From positions 4,449,426-4,513,425 of the forward strand of contig OY987240.1 in NCBI GenBank assembly GCA_963920705.1: 64,000 nucleotides of DNA, written 5' to 3'. Below the pieces are notes generated by a model. The model made no database searches. It worked only from the letters and a program-made list of their open reading frames with translations, and had not been told where the DNA came from. A program made the position numbers and the translations under genes. How positions within the stretch are numbered: position 1 is the first letter of the stretch; each line of letters starts with the position of its first letter. The stretch comes from Odiellus spinosus. Its lineage: Eukaryota; Arthropoda; Arachnida; Opiliones; Phalangiidae. Positions 44,830 through 56,359 of the stretch are shown here, piece after piece.

Positions 44830-46280
44830 TTGATACGCAAGGAGTCAGTAAGAATTTCTTTTAAATTTTAATCACCAGATATATCTATTTCCCCGAACAA
44901 ACAGCCTTCTGCTTTGACCACTTTTGCTTTTATAATATCTCCAGGGAGATTCTCCCATAGCCCCCGGAAACAAGATACGAAGAACCTTCTGTTTTGGCAT
45001 CAAAGCATATAAAAATAGTAGTATTCATATTCATTATTCATTTAATTAATATATAAATTATAATAATTTCATATTCCAAGAAAAAACCTTACTGTACTAA
45101 ACATCCTAATCCTTGGTGGAAACCAAACAGGCTGTATTTTTAAGTCCAGAGTCCGAGTCCTGACAAATTCTTCATTTAAAGTCTATTGCAGGTTTTTATT
45201 AGCGTGACATTCTGAGGAATTTATGTCGTACAATCTTTAATTAATGTATGATTAATCGCAAGATTTTGGAAAGAAAGCAATGAATAACGTAGGCGTTGGG
45301 CCCAAGGCCGACGCGTTAATGGCGACCGTGATGACGAAAAATCAGCTGACATATTATTGAGTCGCGATTGAATAAAAGTATAGCGAATCATTTGCCTCAC
45401 AATATGTGGCGGAATATTTGAAAAACTTTAACAAATTATTATTTCTTTTGGTTAAAACCTATATGTTTTTGAGAGAATTACCTTTTTATTTTAGAAAACC
45501 TTATAGTTAATTTTATATAGTTTTGAAATTAATATTCAAAAATAAAAGAATATATTGTATTAACTTTGAATTTTGGATAGTAATACACAGAAAATGCATT
45601 AATAAGATAAAAATAATAGACATTTTTCAGTGTCCGAAAATATTCAAATATATATATATATAGTCAAATTTAACAGGTGAAGATGAGATCTATAGTATAC
45701 CCCTACCAGGAAAAGTGATCTGAATGAGTCACGATGTGTATTGCCATAAGTAAATCATCCCCAAGTCTACAAGACGACATACTACGGGTTACAATGATGA
45801 AGGTCCGATTTCCTCAGTCAATGATTCCACCCTAAGTATTCCAAATTTCTACAGAAGAGCGGTATGGCCCAGTATTGCTGGTAGAGTAAATCAAACTTGA
45901 ACTCGCGACGCCCCGGCGGGAGCCTCTTTCGTTTCGCGAGAGAGAGGGGAAAGCCGAAATTCTTAGTTACATTTCCTACCCCCCTTAACGATTCTACAGA
46001 CGACGCGCGAAGTCGCGAACGAACTTCAACGAAGGCAAAATATTTAGCACCGCCTACTTAGTTCCTATCTTAACCGCTAGAGAGTGCAATTTCGACTTCT
46101 GTTTCTCGCCCGTTTTACAATTTTGAGATTTTTTCTCTCTCCCCGCGGAAAGTTGTGACGACACAACTCTTATGCCCGGTTGTAGACTTGAAGCATGATT
46201 TACCTGTGGTATTGCTATAACTGATAAAGTGATCTGGAAGTGTTTTGTTATCTTAATTTCCAAAAAACTGAGTAGGAACC
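44830..46280. other. No gene seen
   Basis: AT-rich, with a TA microsatellite near 45648-45662 and a GC-richer patch at 45900-46040. Short frames only. Confidence 0.45.
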
Positions 46281-46830
46281 CTTGGAGATCACTTCCACTA
46301 TACTAGAAGATTACTATAGGAGGAGAATTGATCGTATATTCACGTTTTTAGATCACCTTCGAACGTTGTTGGATCTTATCCTAGCGTATCAAGATCACTC
46401 GAATTGGGCTGTAGGTGATCTAAAAGTGCTCCGGTGTGATATAAGAGTGCGCGTAGAATTTGCAGTGATATATTAAGGAAACCGGTACCCGGCTGTGTTC
46501 CACGAAATAATAACACGGCCGCCTCATGGACGTCCTAAAACCTCAGTAACGTACTGCGGGTACTACCCGTTCCCGTGGATGCCAGCTTCAACGGTCCCCC
46601 TTATGTCTTTGGGGACCGCATGGCAATTTTGCGCGTGCTTTGGTCTGCCAGGCCAGTTCTTCGACATAGTCCCTCCACGCGCGTGTGCCACAACATTGGC
46701 TACATATAAGCTCGTTGCCTGTTCCGGGAGTGGTTTCGGACGCGGCGCTTAGCTGAAAAATGATGAACTGCGCTGATTGGCGGGAGTATTACGCGCTATG
46801 CTCATTCCCCCTCAACAATCAAATCATATA
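46280..46830 (+). repeat. Right inverted end and subterminal repeats of the CACTA-like element
   Basis: Counterpart of 29490-30060 in opposite orientation. The inner part (46287-46450) has agatcac and gtgatct words; the outer part has gtactgcgggtactacccg, tagtccctcc, ggctacatataagc and gttgcctgttccgg. The short frames here (46282-46476, 46495-46752) are not genes. Confidence 0.5.
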
Positions 46831-47669
46831 TCATTGTTAATAAATACGCTAATACCCGGCATATGTAAGCGGCGAATCAACGGCAACCCGAAAGTATTGG
46901 AGACCCGGAAGTAACGAGTCGGGGCTCCAAAAAGGCCGTTTAAGCCGCGGCTTCGCATCCGAAACCCTAGAGCTCGTCATTAGGGGATTGCTTATATCGA
47001 GCAATTTGTTCGGCGATTCGACGAAGACGATATTACTTCATCAGCGCCGCCTCGTTTAATTACGATCTTCTTTCGAGCCTTCCTCGTCCGATCGGGTTTC
47101 GGGAAAAGCTATTCTCGATCGCGAGATTGATATTTTGCGGCGCAAGAACGAGAGTGGTGACGTCATTCGGTTCAGACACACCATACCACCGGTAATTCCC
47201 TTCTTCGCTCGAACGACGCCACCGACGACTGAGTCTCATGGTTCACAAGCCGCACCGTCCGGATCAACTTATTAAAATGGAGCAATGTGATTTCAATTGA
47301 AATTAAAATCGCGTTAAGCTCGATAATCGGACCGGAACTATAAAACATCCTAGGAATTCTTCTTTAACTACCTTCGAGTTCCGCTCAAATTTTTCACAGA
47401 TGTCGTTAACAATATTTTTAAAAATTAATAATTTTATATCATTACGGCACTTAAATGGAATAATATGCGACCCGAATTGACGCTTAGGTCAATTTTATTC
47501 CTGTTTATCGTTTTTTCTAGCCGAATAACCGCGAAACGCACTAGTAGTAAAACTAGATGGATTTTGGGTAAGGGCGCGTTTGTCGTTGTCCGCGGTGACA
47601 ATTCGATGCCAGGGTCACTAATTAAGAGTTAAACCCGCGTGGTTGATATTAGGGCCATCTTCGTCGTCT
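46831..47669. other. Host intron DNA, no exon identified
   Basis: Lies between the CACTA-like element and the gypsy element, within the large intron of the IR-like gene. I searched it on the minus strand for the missing S2 exon and found no convincing acceptor/donor pair. Confidence 0.4.
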
Positions 47670-47846
47670 CATGGTGCTGTGTATCAACAAAGAACGAGAA
47701 ATACTGATTGGCATTAAAACTGTTTATTATGAATTTAATTACAAATGAGTTAAAGTGTTTGGAGTCTAGACTTATATAGCTACCCCGGTAGGTCAAAATA
47801 CGTTGTTTTGTTTTTTATACACGCAACATAACATCTTCCTTTTTTT

Positions 47847-48410
47847 TTAAAGTCGAAGTCGGTCGACCGGTGTGCGTGTTCGTGTTGATCTTCGAGGTTG
47901 ATGATTTGATTTCTTTTGTTGACTTGTGACGTTGTCTTCTATTAAGGTAGACGACTGTAGATTTGGCAATGGTTGATGTTCCGTGTTGATAGTGATAGCT
48001 GTTGGTGATGTCATTGGAAACCACTCGTCTTGCGTACTGGTAGCGTTTGTCAGTTCTGTGTTTTGTGGATCGGTCGAGATTTTCGTGCGGTTTTCCTGAT
48101 GGCTCGCGTATCTTTTTCTCAATTGATTTTGATGTTTTCGTAGTATGTGGTTTTCCGTCTTCACCTCGAACATCATGTTGCCGATTTTCTTTTGTATTAA
48201 TCCTGAGATCCATCTTGAGCCTCTGTGATAATTTCGTGTGTAGACGGACTCATTGATTTGGAACTTTGTTGAATCTTTAATCTCCTCTTCAGCTACTTTG
48301 GGCTGGTTACGTGGATGACATAGGTGAAGGCACGTTATTATGTTTCTTCCGAGCATCAATTCGGCCGGTGATTTGCCGTAAAGTAGAGGAGTTCGTCTGT
48401 AGCACATCAA
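47847..48410 (-). pseudogene. Gypsy integrase C-terminal part
   Basis: Minus strand, open frame from MCYRRTPLLYGKSPAELMLG (the 'Y(R)xTPhxxTGxSPAExxxGR' signature after the integrase core), through ...QINESVYTRNYHRGSRWISG and a long Thr/Ser/Gln-rich tail ending DRLRL. It is out of frame with the upstream integrase core, which stops at 48467, so a frameshift separates the two. Confidence 0.78.
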
Positions 48411-48466
48411 GATGCGTGCTATTCTCTGCTCAAGTGTGCCTTTGAGGAAGGTTTTTAATCCGTCGT

Positions 48467-49610
48467 CTAATATCTCAGTTTTGTTAGAGCTTCCCCCGGA
48501 AAGTTTTCTAGGTGTCCTTTTATTGTACGGACTGTTCTTTCCGCCTGTCCATTTGATTGTAGATGATATGGCGCTATTGTTGAATGCTTGATCCCGTTAT
48601 TGTATGTGAATTCCTTGAAAATGGCGCTCGTGAAACAGGATGCATTATCTGTTACAAGAATTCGTATTACGCCAAAACGGGCCATTTTGGAGCGTAAGGA
48701 TCTAATAACGTTATCGGTTGATGTTGAGGCTACCACGTCTACTTCGATCCATTTTGAGTACGCATCAACGGTGATGAGTAATAATTTGTCTTCTATCGGA
48801 CCGGCAAAGTCGCAATGAACTCTTTTCCATGGTGTTGTGGCAGGTTGCCATGGTGTGAAACTTATAGACGGCTCCGGCACGCTTGATTGACAGATGACGC
48901 ATTGCTTGCTGACTTTGTCGATGTCTCGGTCGATACCTGGCCACCAGAATGTTGATCTGGCCAGTGATTTCATTTTTACGATTCCTTGGTGTGTTTCGTG
49001 TAATTGTTCTAACATTCTAGCTTGTAGATTTTCGGGAATGACTACCCTTTGTCCTATCATTAATAGTCCTTGCATTGTGGATAGCTCATCACGTCTCGAG
49101 TAGTATGGTTTCCTTTCTGAAACATCCGCGTCCTGATGTTTCCATCCATTTATTACGTTGTCCAAGATTCTTGTTATTAGTTGGTCACTTTCAGTTGCCC
49201 TTCTGACGCCGTGAGTATTTGTAGGGCCTTTGTCCATCCTCTGTGTCAGAAGTACGTATTCGGTAGGAAGTGGAGTTTCGTTCGGATGTGTTGGTAGCGG
49301 TAATCTGCTTAATGCTTCAGCGTTTCCGTGGAGAATTCCCTTCTTGTATTCGATGCGATAATTGTACGCCGATAATACGATGGACCATCTTTGTAATCTG
49401 GCAGCAGACATTTGAGGAACGGGTTTGTTTTCCGAAAGTAGGCTGACTAGCGGCTGATGGTCAGTGATTAAGGTAAACCGTCTTCCCAGCTAGTAGTTCC
49501 GAAATTTGGTGACGCCATAAACTAGCGACAGTGCCTCTTTCTCTAGCTGTGAGTAGTTCTTTTCCGCTGACGATAGCGTGCGTGACGCAAACGTTATCGG
49601 GCGTTCTTCG
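48467..49610 (-). pseudogene. Gypsy RNase H and integrase core
   Basis: Begins with RNase H sequence (RPITFASRTLSSAEKNYSQL, an in-frame TAG near 49490, ITDHQPLVSLL). It then runs open from 49411: AEALSRLPLP, the zinc finger HETHQG...CVICQ, and the DDE core (CDFAGPIEDKL; VTDNASCFTS; NGQAERTVRTIKG) to a frameshift and stop at 48467. Catalytic residues are retained, but the stop and the frameshift break the polyprotein. Confidence 0.83.
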
Positions 49611-49614
49611 CCGT

Positions 49615-50751
49615 TTAGGTAATGCCTATCACTTCAATAACGTGTCCGGAGAATGATTTGATCTGCATGCTTGACTTGCGTATGTCGTTCTTCGCGGTCG
49701 TCGCTTCTGCGTCGTGACTTGATATTAACGACACTGCAGAACCGGTATCGATTTCCATTATGGTGTCAATGCCGTTGATAGTGCAGGATGTTCTATATGG
49801 ATCCGGAAGTTTTTCTTCTTCATTTCTAGTTGGCAGATGGTATACGTCTTTTTCTTTTAGCGTGATGGGAACGGTTGCGGCTGTGAGAGTGAAGACATCA
49901 TATTCCGGACATTTTGTGCTATCTTCAACTATGTGATGTGCCCGTTGCTCTGTTTTCTTTTGCGTTCGACTGTAGCATGCTTTGGAAAGATGACCCTTCT
50001 TGCCACAGGCGTGGCACGTCGATTCATTGTACGGACACTTCGTGGTTAAATGTCCTTGTGTGCCGCATCTTGTGCATTTGTCCAACTGATTTGACTCGTA
50101 CCGCGGTTTGTCTGCTGCGTTTGACCAAGGTCGGCTTGTAATGTTCTGAGTGCTTTTGCCTTGGTGTCTCTTTTTATTTAATATCGAGATGGCTTGTACA
50201 CTCTCGACAGTCCCCAAGTTTTGCTGTCCTTTCATGGCGTGCACGTTCTGAATGGCTTGTTCCATGGCTTGAGCTATGGTCATAGCCTTGGTAAGTGTCA
50301 GGTTGTCTTCGGCCAGGAGTCTCTTTTGAAGTTGGTCGTCCTTGCATCCGCAGACCAAACTGTCCCTTAACATATTGTCGAGAGAAATTCCGTAATTGCA
50401 GAATTCTGTCATTTTCTTGAGTTCAGACACATATTTCGCTATGGTTTCGCCGTGCTTGCGGTCTCTGGAATTAAATTTAAACCGCTCTACTATCTCTGAA
50501 GGGATAAGATTAAAGTATGTCGTCAGTGATGCAACTAGTTGAGCGTAGGTTTTGTCCGTTGGCTTGTCTGGACCGACAGTGTTTCTCAGCGTGGCGTAAG
50601 TTGCTGGACCGATTACGGTTAGCAGCGTCGCTTTCATTCTTGCTTCTTCGTTTATCGCATTGGCTATGAAATACTGCTCTAGTCTCTCCGTGTATAGAGT
50701 CCGGCAGTCTGTTTGCTCATCGAATGAATTGTAATGGGCGGTGACTGACAT
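49615..50751 (-). CDS. Gypsy gag and protease
   Basis: 378 aa from MSVTAHYNSFDEQTDCRTLY at 50751. It has a retrotransposon gag domain, two CCHC knuckles (CTRCGTQGHLTTKC and CHACGKKGHLSKAC) around residues 227-260, and a protease with MEIDTGSAVSLIS (DTG) near 335. The frame is intact through the start of the protease. It ends at the stop at 49615 just beyond the deletion junction, so the protease is shortened. Confidence 0.85.
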   Translation of the reverse strand: MSVTAHYNSFDEQTDCRTLYTERLEQYFIANAINEEARMKATLLTVIGPATYATLRNTVGPDKPTDKTYAQLVASLTTYFNLIPSEIVERFKFNSRDRKHGETIAKYVSELKKMTEFCNYGISLDNMLRDSLVCGCKDDQLQKRLLAEDNLTLTKAMTIAQAMEQAIQNVHAMKGQQNLGTVESVQAISILNKKRHQGKSTQNITSRPWSNAADKPRYESNQLDKCTRCGTQGHLTTKCPYNESTCHACGKKGHLSKACYSRTQKKTEQRAHHIVEDSTKCPEYDVFTLTAATVPITLKEKDVYHLPTRNEEEKLPDPYRTSCTINGIDTIMEIDTGSAVSLISSHDAEATTAKNDIRKSSMQIKSFSGHVIEVIGIT

Positions 50752-51086
50752 GGTGTACCTTCCTTTCTTGTCGTCCTTGCACCCTCGATTACTTTCTTCG
50801 GTTCCGTTACGATTATTGCGAGAGGAAGCTGAGCTTTGAAACGCGTGAGGTTAACTTTTCAATTAAATCCCGTTATGTATCAACAAAGAACGAGAAATAC
50901 TGATTGGCATTAAAACTGTTTATTATGAATTTAATGAGTTTTACATAATTAGCCGAAAGGTTCTGCCGCGCTATCTTTGGAGTCTAGACTTATATAGCTG
51001 ATCCGGTAGGTCAAAGTACGTTGATTATCATACGCTTATCTGTAGTAGGCTAAACTGTTTTTTATACACGCAACATAACACATGGC

Positions 51087-51740
51087 TCCGGTAAATAAAT
51101 ATACGAGAATAAAATATTCCCAGTTTCACTTACTATTGCTCGTATACTCTTTCGCATCTTCATGCTGAAAAATACGAAGACCAAACTGTAGTAGGTTTAT
51201 TATTGTGAGTCACCAACCGGGTACGCTGCTAAAGCATTAAAAATCGCCTAACTTGATCGAACTGACTCTAAAGCCGCGACGAGGCTCGAATTCCGCCACG
51301 CTAACACTGACCAATGGGAGAAATTGGAAATTATTTCGTTATAATCTTATCCTTTATCTTTACCATTATCGGTTATCGATCCGAATCTATGTAGTTTTTG
51401 TAATAACCGCTTTTAACCTTGCGCGCGCCTGGACGGCGCTGAAGTCTAAACACGAATGAACTGATTCGATTAAATGAAGCGAGTCGGAATTGTTTCAAAA
51501 AATTGTGTTAATAAGGCAATTTCACTGTCCCAATTAGCGTCAATGACACTTCGGTATCATTTTGTAGCCACGCGTCTCAATGTCAATCGCGACGCGAAAT
51601 CTCGTTTATACTCGTAATACGTCCGAGAAGCGACATTCGAGCCTCGTAAGAATAAAATCCCTCCTCGTCCGGTATTCAATTAAAAGTTATCGGAATGCCG
51701 CCGCGATCTCCAAATTGAGTTGCCCTCCCCATTTTTTCCT
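51087..51740. other. Intron DNA of the IR-like gene
   Basis: No exon or repeat recognised; short frames without domains. Confidence 0.4.
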
Positions 51741-51742
51741 AC

Positions 51743-51924
51743 TTCATAGTCCAGTTTACACTCGAGCCTATCCAAGTCTTCTTCAGTCTCGACGACGGCG
51801 TATTCTTTGATGGAAAGTTTTCCCTTGAAGACGCCGTTAACTTCGTTGCAGAATTGTGCGATTCCCAGCAACCAGAAAGTAAGGACGAGACGAACCGACA
51901 ATATTCCCCAATCCGAGGGGAAGG
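51743..51924 (-). CDS. IR-like gene, TM2 exon
   Basis: Acceptor ctcgtttcag (AG at 51926-51925) and donor tatgaa|gtagga at 51743; 182 bp open. It reads SDWGILSVRLVLTFWLLGIA then QFCNEVNGVFKGKLSIKEYA and VVETEEDLDRLECKL. That is the transmembrane segment after the pore (FPSxWxxR...WLL...), followed by the start of the S2 lobe with its TxxDL motif, the standard IR/iGluR arrangement. It needs one base from the preceding exon; 52522-52663 ends with exactly one base (C), giving a Pro codon and an ExFPS-like pore end. The fit of phase, splice sites and domain order supports the model. Confidence 0.68.
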
Positions 51925-52521
51925 CTGAAACGAGACCAAACGATCAACGTCGAGCCAAGCTGGCCAGCGGGGCGACATGGAGATGGGGCATAACTCTATC
52001 TGACAACAATCGGGCTCCACCCGCGACAAATGTTAAACAAAATATATTCCGCAATATTCATTCGCCAAATGGGAAAAGTTGTTTAGACCTAGCGTATAGA
52101 CTTTTTCCAGATGGTCGTGCCATCCTCTCTTTTCGTGGGAGGAAAAAATTCTCTACATGGCGTAAAGTAAGAAAGGTGACAAACGTCAGGAATGTCGCCT
52201 TTTCCCATTGGTTGGGAGGTAATGGTGGCCGCCAGTCGACAGTATCCGGCAAAAAGTCTCTAAGCTAGTGGCCACGATTTGTAAAACGGATTTCGGGTCG
52301 ATGTTTGCCGGTCCAAGTCGAATGTTGGAGTGCTAACTTCGCCCAAAAATTTCTGAATTGGCGTGTTCGTCTTCGAGCGGAATTTGAATCGAGTTTACGA
52401 AACCGTCTCGGCTTTAACTCATTTCGCGAAACCTCGCTCCAACCAGGGAAACAGCGACAGCCGCCGTTTATTCGCTTTCCAATTTTCACGTTAGTTGATC
52501 GCGAAAAAATGATTGTCTTAC

Positions 52522-52663
52522 GCTCGAAGAAGAACGAAGCGACGAAGTCCCAGAGAATGTTTCCAAACCCGATGGTAGTCGCGATCCGGCGGCGGAGACA
52601 TCTGGTCGACAAGTACACCGTGGCGGCGGACATGAACATAATCAAAAAGAAACAACAGACGGA
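52522..52663 (-). CDS. IR-like gene, TM1 and pore exon
   Basis: Acceptor catcccgcag (AG at 52665-52664) and donor gagc|gtaaga at 52522. The translated segment is SVCCFFLIMFMSAATVYLST, then RCLRRRIATTIGFGNILWDF and VASFFFE: a transmembrane helix, a basic loop, and the 'gN.LWd.....f' pore region of ionotropic receptors. Upstream exons for the ligand-binding S1 lobe were not identified. A longer frame on this strand (to 52265) simply runs into the intron. The plus-strand frame over the same bases is a shadow. Confidence 0.62.
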
Positions 52664-52739
52664 CTGCGGGATGGAAATCGGAAAACAAGAACGGATAAAG
52701 GGTGTTGGTGGGTAATTCCGTCCAAAGCTAGTTCCGTCC

Positions 52740-53120
52740 ACTTTGGTTTAAAAATGTCTAATTTTTGCAGTTTTTTATATTATTTCATTTATGGGACCTG
52801 ACCTGTACTAACCTAACTTGAAACTAACCTAAACTAACATAACCACTATTTTATGTTTTCCCAACCCTAATTACATTTTTTTTCCTAGTTTCGGTTTTTT
52901 GTAATATTTTTTGGTATTTTTTATTTCTTTTTCTTCAATTTTTTGTTTTTATCTAACCCAATTGTATATTATTATTTAAGCACCCTAAAACATATTTTTA
53001 TTTTATTTTGGATTTTTTTGTTTTACATTTTTTCATTTTGTAATATTTTCCACTGCTGATATTTTAAATTTCTACACCTCTTCGCCAAAAGCGTTTTCAT
53101 CTTTTGATCAGAAACTCGAA
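52740..53120. other. T-rich spacer, no gene
   Basis: Contains degenerate 'ctaacctaac' telomere-like words near 52795-52850, then very T-rich sequence. Confidence 0.5.
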
Positions 53121-53126
53121 CCGAGC

Positions 53127-53305
53127 CTAGCACAGAAATTCTTCCAAAGCCATTTCAGGCGCACTATTTCCAATTAATTCTAAAGCTTCTCGACCAGTTC
53201 CAAGACAAATTTTAGCGATATCTATTAAAACCGTTTTTAAAATTTCCATAATGGGAAGCCATTGACCAGCTTGGTCCTTGCAGAACATCGTTAAATAACA
53301 ATATT
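53127..53305 (-). CDS. Exon-like segment, 3' terminal exon of an unrecognised gene
   Basis: Acceptor tatttttttcag (AG at 53307-53306) followed by about 58 open codons (YCYLTMFCKDQAGQWLPIME ... LELIGNSAPEMALEEFLC) and a TAG stop at 53129-53127. Composition is protein-like. It does not resemble the neighbouring IR exons and I do not recognise the family. If it ends a separate gene, that gene's other exons should lie above 53305 (56360-56548 is a candidate), and the IR-like gene would be missing its 5' half. Confidence 0.4.
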
Positions 53306-53309
53306 CTGA

Positions 53310-56300
53310 AAAAAATACTGCGCCGTAATTTTTCCTCTTACCGCGCATGTCACTGGGTTAAGATAATTTCTGTTTGTTTTATCTTTATTCATATTTTGAA
53401 ATTATTCACGGAAAGTCTATGATAAATGCAATGTCATCACGAACAATTAACCGATTATTTTTTATGATTAACTGATTAACCAAATATTTGTGGATAATAT
53501 TGTTCAAACCCCGACCTCTAAGAAAAACGTGAAATCATTTCAATAACTAGCCTTTAAATGGTATTACTAATAAATAAAAATTCCTACTTAAGTTTCAAGG
53601 GGTAAAGGAAAATTTCTTCTTGTCCGGTGTTCTAGTAAAGGCCTCAATAAATCACACAGTTCCAATACATTTCACGCGGAATACGATTTTTTTATTTAAA
53701 AACATAATCAGGGAACTGAAATGGGGGTTCATTCTGTCCCGAAATACTCTTTGTCTACGTAGGTCTGCCTTTGAGCAACCGCCATTAACTCCAAAAGCTC
53801 CATGTTGTATTTGAAATTGAAGCGCGGGCTTGTTTTGACGTTATTTTCCCGCGTTTTTTTATTTGCGATCAGAAAAAACCGAGCGCAAACTTTGCGCACG
53901 AAAAAAATCACGTGACTAACGCAATTTCCGTCGATTTTCTTTTATGAATACCAAGTTGCGTTAGGCGAAAAAAGTTGCGATTCGCGCGCTACCTTTGACT
54001 GTACAAAATTTTGCGTTTAACGCAAATTTTCTGCGTCAAACGCAAATTCGCCGTTTTTATGAATTTGGCTCTTAAGCCGTATGAATATTATTTTTAGGAA
54101 ATGGTCAAGATCTATAGGTTAGGTTAGGTCCCATCAATGAAAAAATGTAAGAAAACTTCAAAATAATCCTAAGAAAACTTAAAAAAAATCCAATTTTTAT
54201 TTTTTTCTAATTTCTTTTATTTAAAGGTTTGCTATACACTATATAAATAGTTTCCGGTAGATAGGCGATTAATTTTGCCGCTTGCGGCTGATACCTCTCA
54301 AACTATAATCTTACCCCTTTTTTAGCCACTGATAATCGGTCCGTCAGAAAAAAAATATTTCAAGGCCATAGGACAAGGTTCGGCTAAGATACGACTATAA
54401 TTAACCAAGAAGCGATTAATTCCTATTAAATTAATGCTAATTTATGGGAATGAAGCTTTTTATAGCTCATGAAATAAGGATTAAAAACAATCACGGAAAC
54501 TGTACAGATGCGAAAACCAAAAATTAAAGCTACAAAATACGCCTCTCCGGTCTCATCTTTACGCCGTATTTAATTATTTATCGAATTTTAGAAAAAACTA
54601 CCAATCGATACAACGTCGAGTTTAAAGTTAATTAACTCAAAAATACCTAATTAAAACGCGAATTTGCGAGCTCTAAAATAATTCAGGATTGACAATTAGA
54701 GAATTTCAAAGCAAACAGCCTGTTTTTCCGCTTATTTCCGCTGTCTTTCAGGGCTGGAAATATATTTAACGCGTATTCAGTATAGAGGGCGATAGTGTTT
54801 ACTAACGATATTTTCAAAAAAGGCTTAGAACTTATTATTTCGGGGTTTTTGACTGTGTAAAAATGGAAGATGATCGTGTGGGTGTTTCAGTCGCCTTTGA
54901 AACCGAGTAAATTATTTTGAATTTAATAAATGGACGTTGTCCGGAAATTAGACGCTACTTATCTACGGGTGGACAGATATTACCTGCCACTGGTCGGAAT
55001 CAGACTAAGCCCGGACGGAATTGGCCGCGTCGACTTGCTTTTTAGACCAATCAAAGTTATGGAAAGTAAAGTAGCTTGGAATACACGTAAAAGTTCAGTT
55101 TATAAAAAGATATTCCTAAATTGGACACGGTTAGCATTGGGAGAGTTTTCTTGGTGATTTTATAAAAAGCGGACGGAATTACCCGCCACCACCATAGTTA
55201 CGATCACTTTGGGGCAAAATTTCTCGGCGCTAAAGATGCGAGCGAATTTCTCTTTTCTCTTGAGTTGAAAAGAAAAACCTCGTGACGGTTCGGCGGCCAA
55301 ATTAAATCTCAATAGTGGATTGTAAAAAAGGTGAAGAAGGAATGAATTTAGAGGGGAAGGCACTATAAACAGTTTCATCACCATATGGATCCACGTGAAA
55401 TTTTTTCAAAGACCGTTTGAGCAGACCACGGGCCGTTTATATACCGGACGGAAATTCGCTAGCCATCAACAGTACCAAATATCCTTTTCATAGTATTGGG
55501 TCCTTAAAGCGCGAGAAAATAATAGTGCAAGGTCGTTTTGCCCCTCCGTCAAAGTGGTTTACCACGTGAATAGCGTAATTTCTGAGTAATTAAAGGTTTA
55601 ACCAATTTCTGAGTATTTTCGGAGATTTTCTCAGCAAAGGGTGCCAATTTACAGTTAGGTTTCCATTCTAGGTAGCCAGCCGTCTTTCCACGGTTTGCAG
55701 CGCGTATAAAATATCCTATCCGTTACCTTACCATTTGTTTATTTATAGGGATATTGAGGGCCTCGCTTTACGCGCGCTGACCATCACGTTTGATGACCAT
55801 TTGGCCGCAGCTCGTTCACTCTCTGTAATTCATCTTAATTTGGCAGCGCGTATAAACCTACTCTTTCCTTTATCCATAAGAACTGTTTACTTAGAAATGT
55901 AGGGAGCGTAATTGAAACAGGGCCTCCAACCTCACGTTGATACTAATGTACGAGATTTTGTAATGATCTTCTACCATTACAATTTGGGCTCTATCGAGAG
56001 TCGTTGTATGGCATAATAAAGGTATTTTCTAAGCCTTGTTGGTTTTTGTGAAGATAGTTTGAGGGAATAAAATAGACTGACAACTCGAGCGATTTTCAAG
56101 TTGAAGTTGGCTGGTTTAGAATAAGTCCAGCCTGATTTATTTAAGTTAGATGGCCGTTTTGAAAACAAACACGTGACCTCGATCTTTTTTACAATCCCCT
56201 ACTCCGGCAAATAATTTAATCTTTAAGAACTTCCTTCCACCACTTGACGCCACACCCTTCAACTACTGTTCTAGAACGTGGGTCGGAATTGAGATTCGAG

Positions 56301-56355
56301 TTCCCAAATATTCTTGGCGAATTCAGCCTGATTAATTCTAAAATGTTAAATCGGT
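53310..56355. other. Mostly non-coding DNA
   Basis: No convincing gene. There is a short palindrome with gcgtttaacgc near 54015 and a tiny ggttaggttagg run near 54117. 'ggacggaatt' words occur at about 55013 and 55172 and a related 'ggtaattccgtcc' at 52711. A few open frames (54930-55157 plus, 55160-55384 minus) lack domains. Confidence 0.45.
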
Positions 56356-56359
56356 TTAC

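Larger units (their letters stand above)
29490..46830 (-). mobile_element. CACTA/EnSpm-like transposon with nested insertions (approximate limits)
   Basis: About 17 kb holding two transposon genes on the minus strand, TNPD-like (42588-35914) and TNPA-like (35263-30170). Its outer parts are related inverted sequences: 29490-29815 is the diverged inverse complement of about 46450-46825 (shared words ccggaacaggcaac at 29560 inverted at 46714, and ggagggacta at 29609 inverted at 46668). Just inside both ends lie several agatcac/gtgatct motifs (29850-30020 and 46287-46420), as expected for subterminal transposase-binding repeats. Exact termini and target duplication could not be fixed; no clean CACTA end was found. 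It carries a DD41D dimer, a LINE and fold-back elements, and both genes have lesions. Confidence 0.6.
47675..51081 (-). mobile_element. Ty3/gypsy element lacking reverse transcriptase
   Basis: LTRs at 47675-47833 (159 bp) and 50871-51081 (211 bp) share their ends and most of their sequence, but the left copy has lost two internal segments. Flanking catgg is present at 47670-47674 and 51082-51086, a 5 bp target duplication. Inside, on the minus strand, gag-protease (50751-49615) runs directly into RNase H (about 49610) with no reverse transcriptase between: roughly 1.2 kb normally found there is gone. Integrase follows. Without reverse transcriptase it could only move with help. Confidence 0.88.

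Noticed and set aside
52305-52715. Plus-strand frame of 136 codons
   Set aside because: Shadow of the minus-strand TM1 exon of the receptor, which has splice sites and domain logic.
54930-55384. Candidate exons on both strands
   Set aside because: A donor-like site exists near 54980 on the minus strand, but no acceptor or frame could be chosen over the alternatives.
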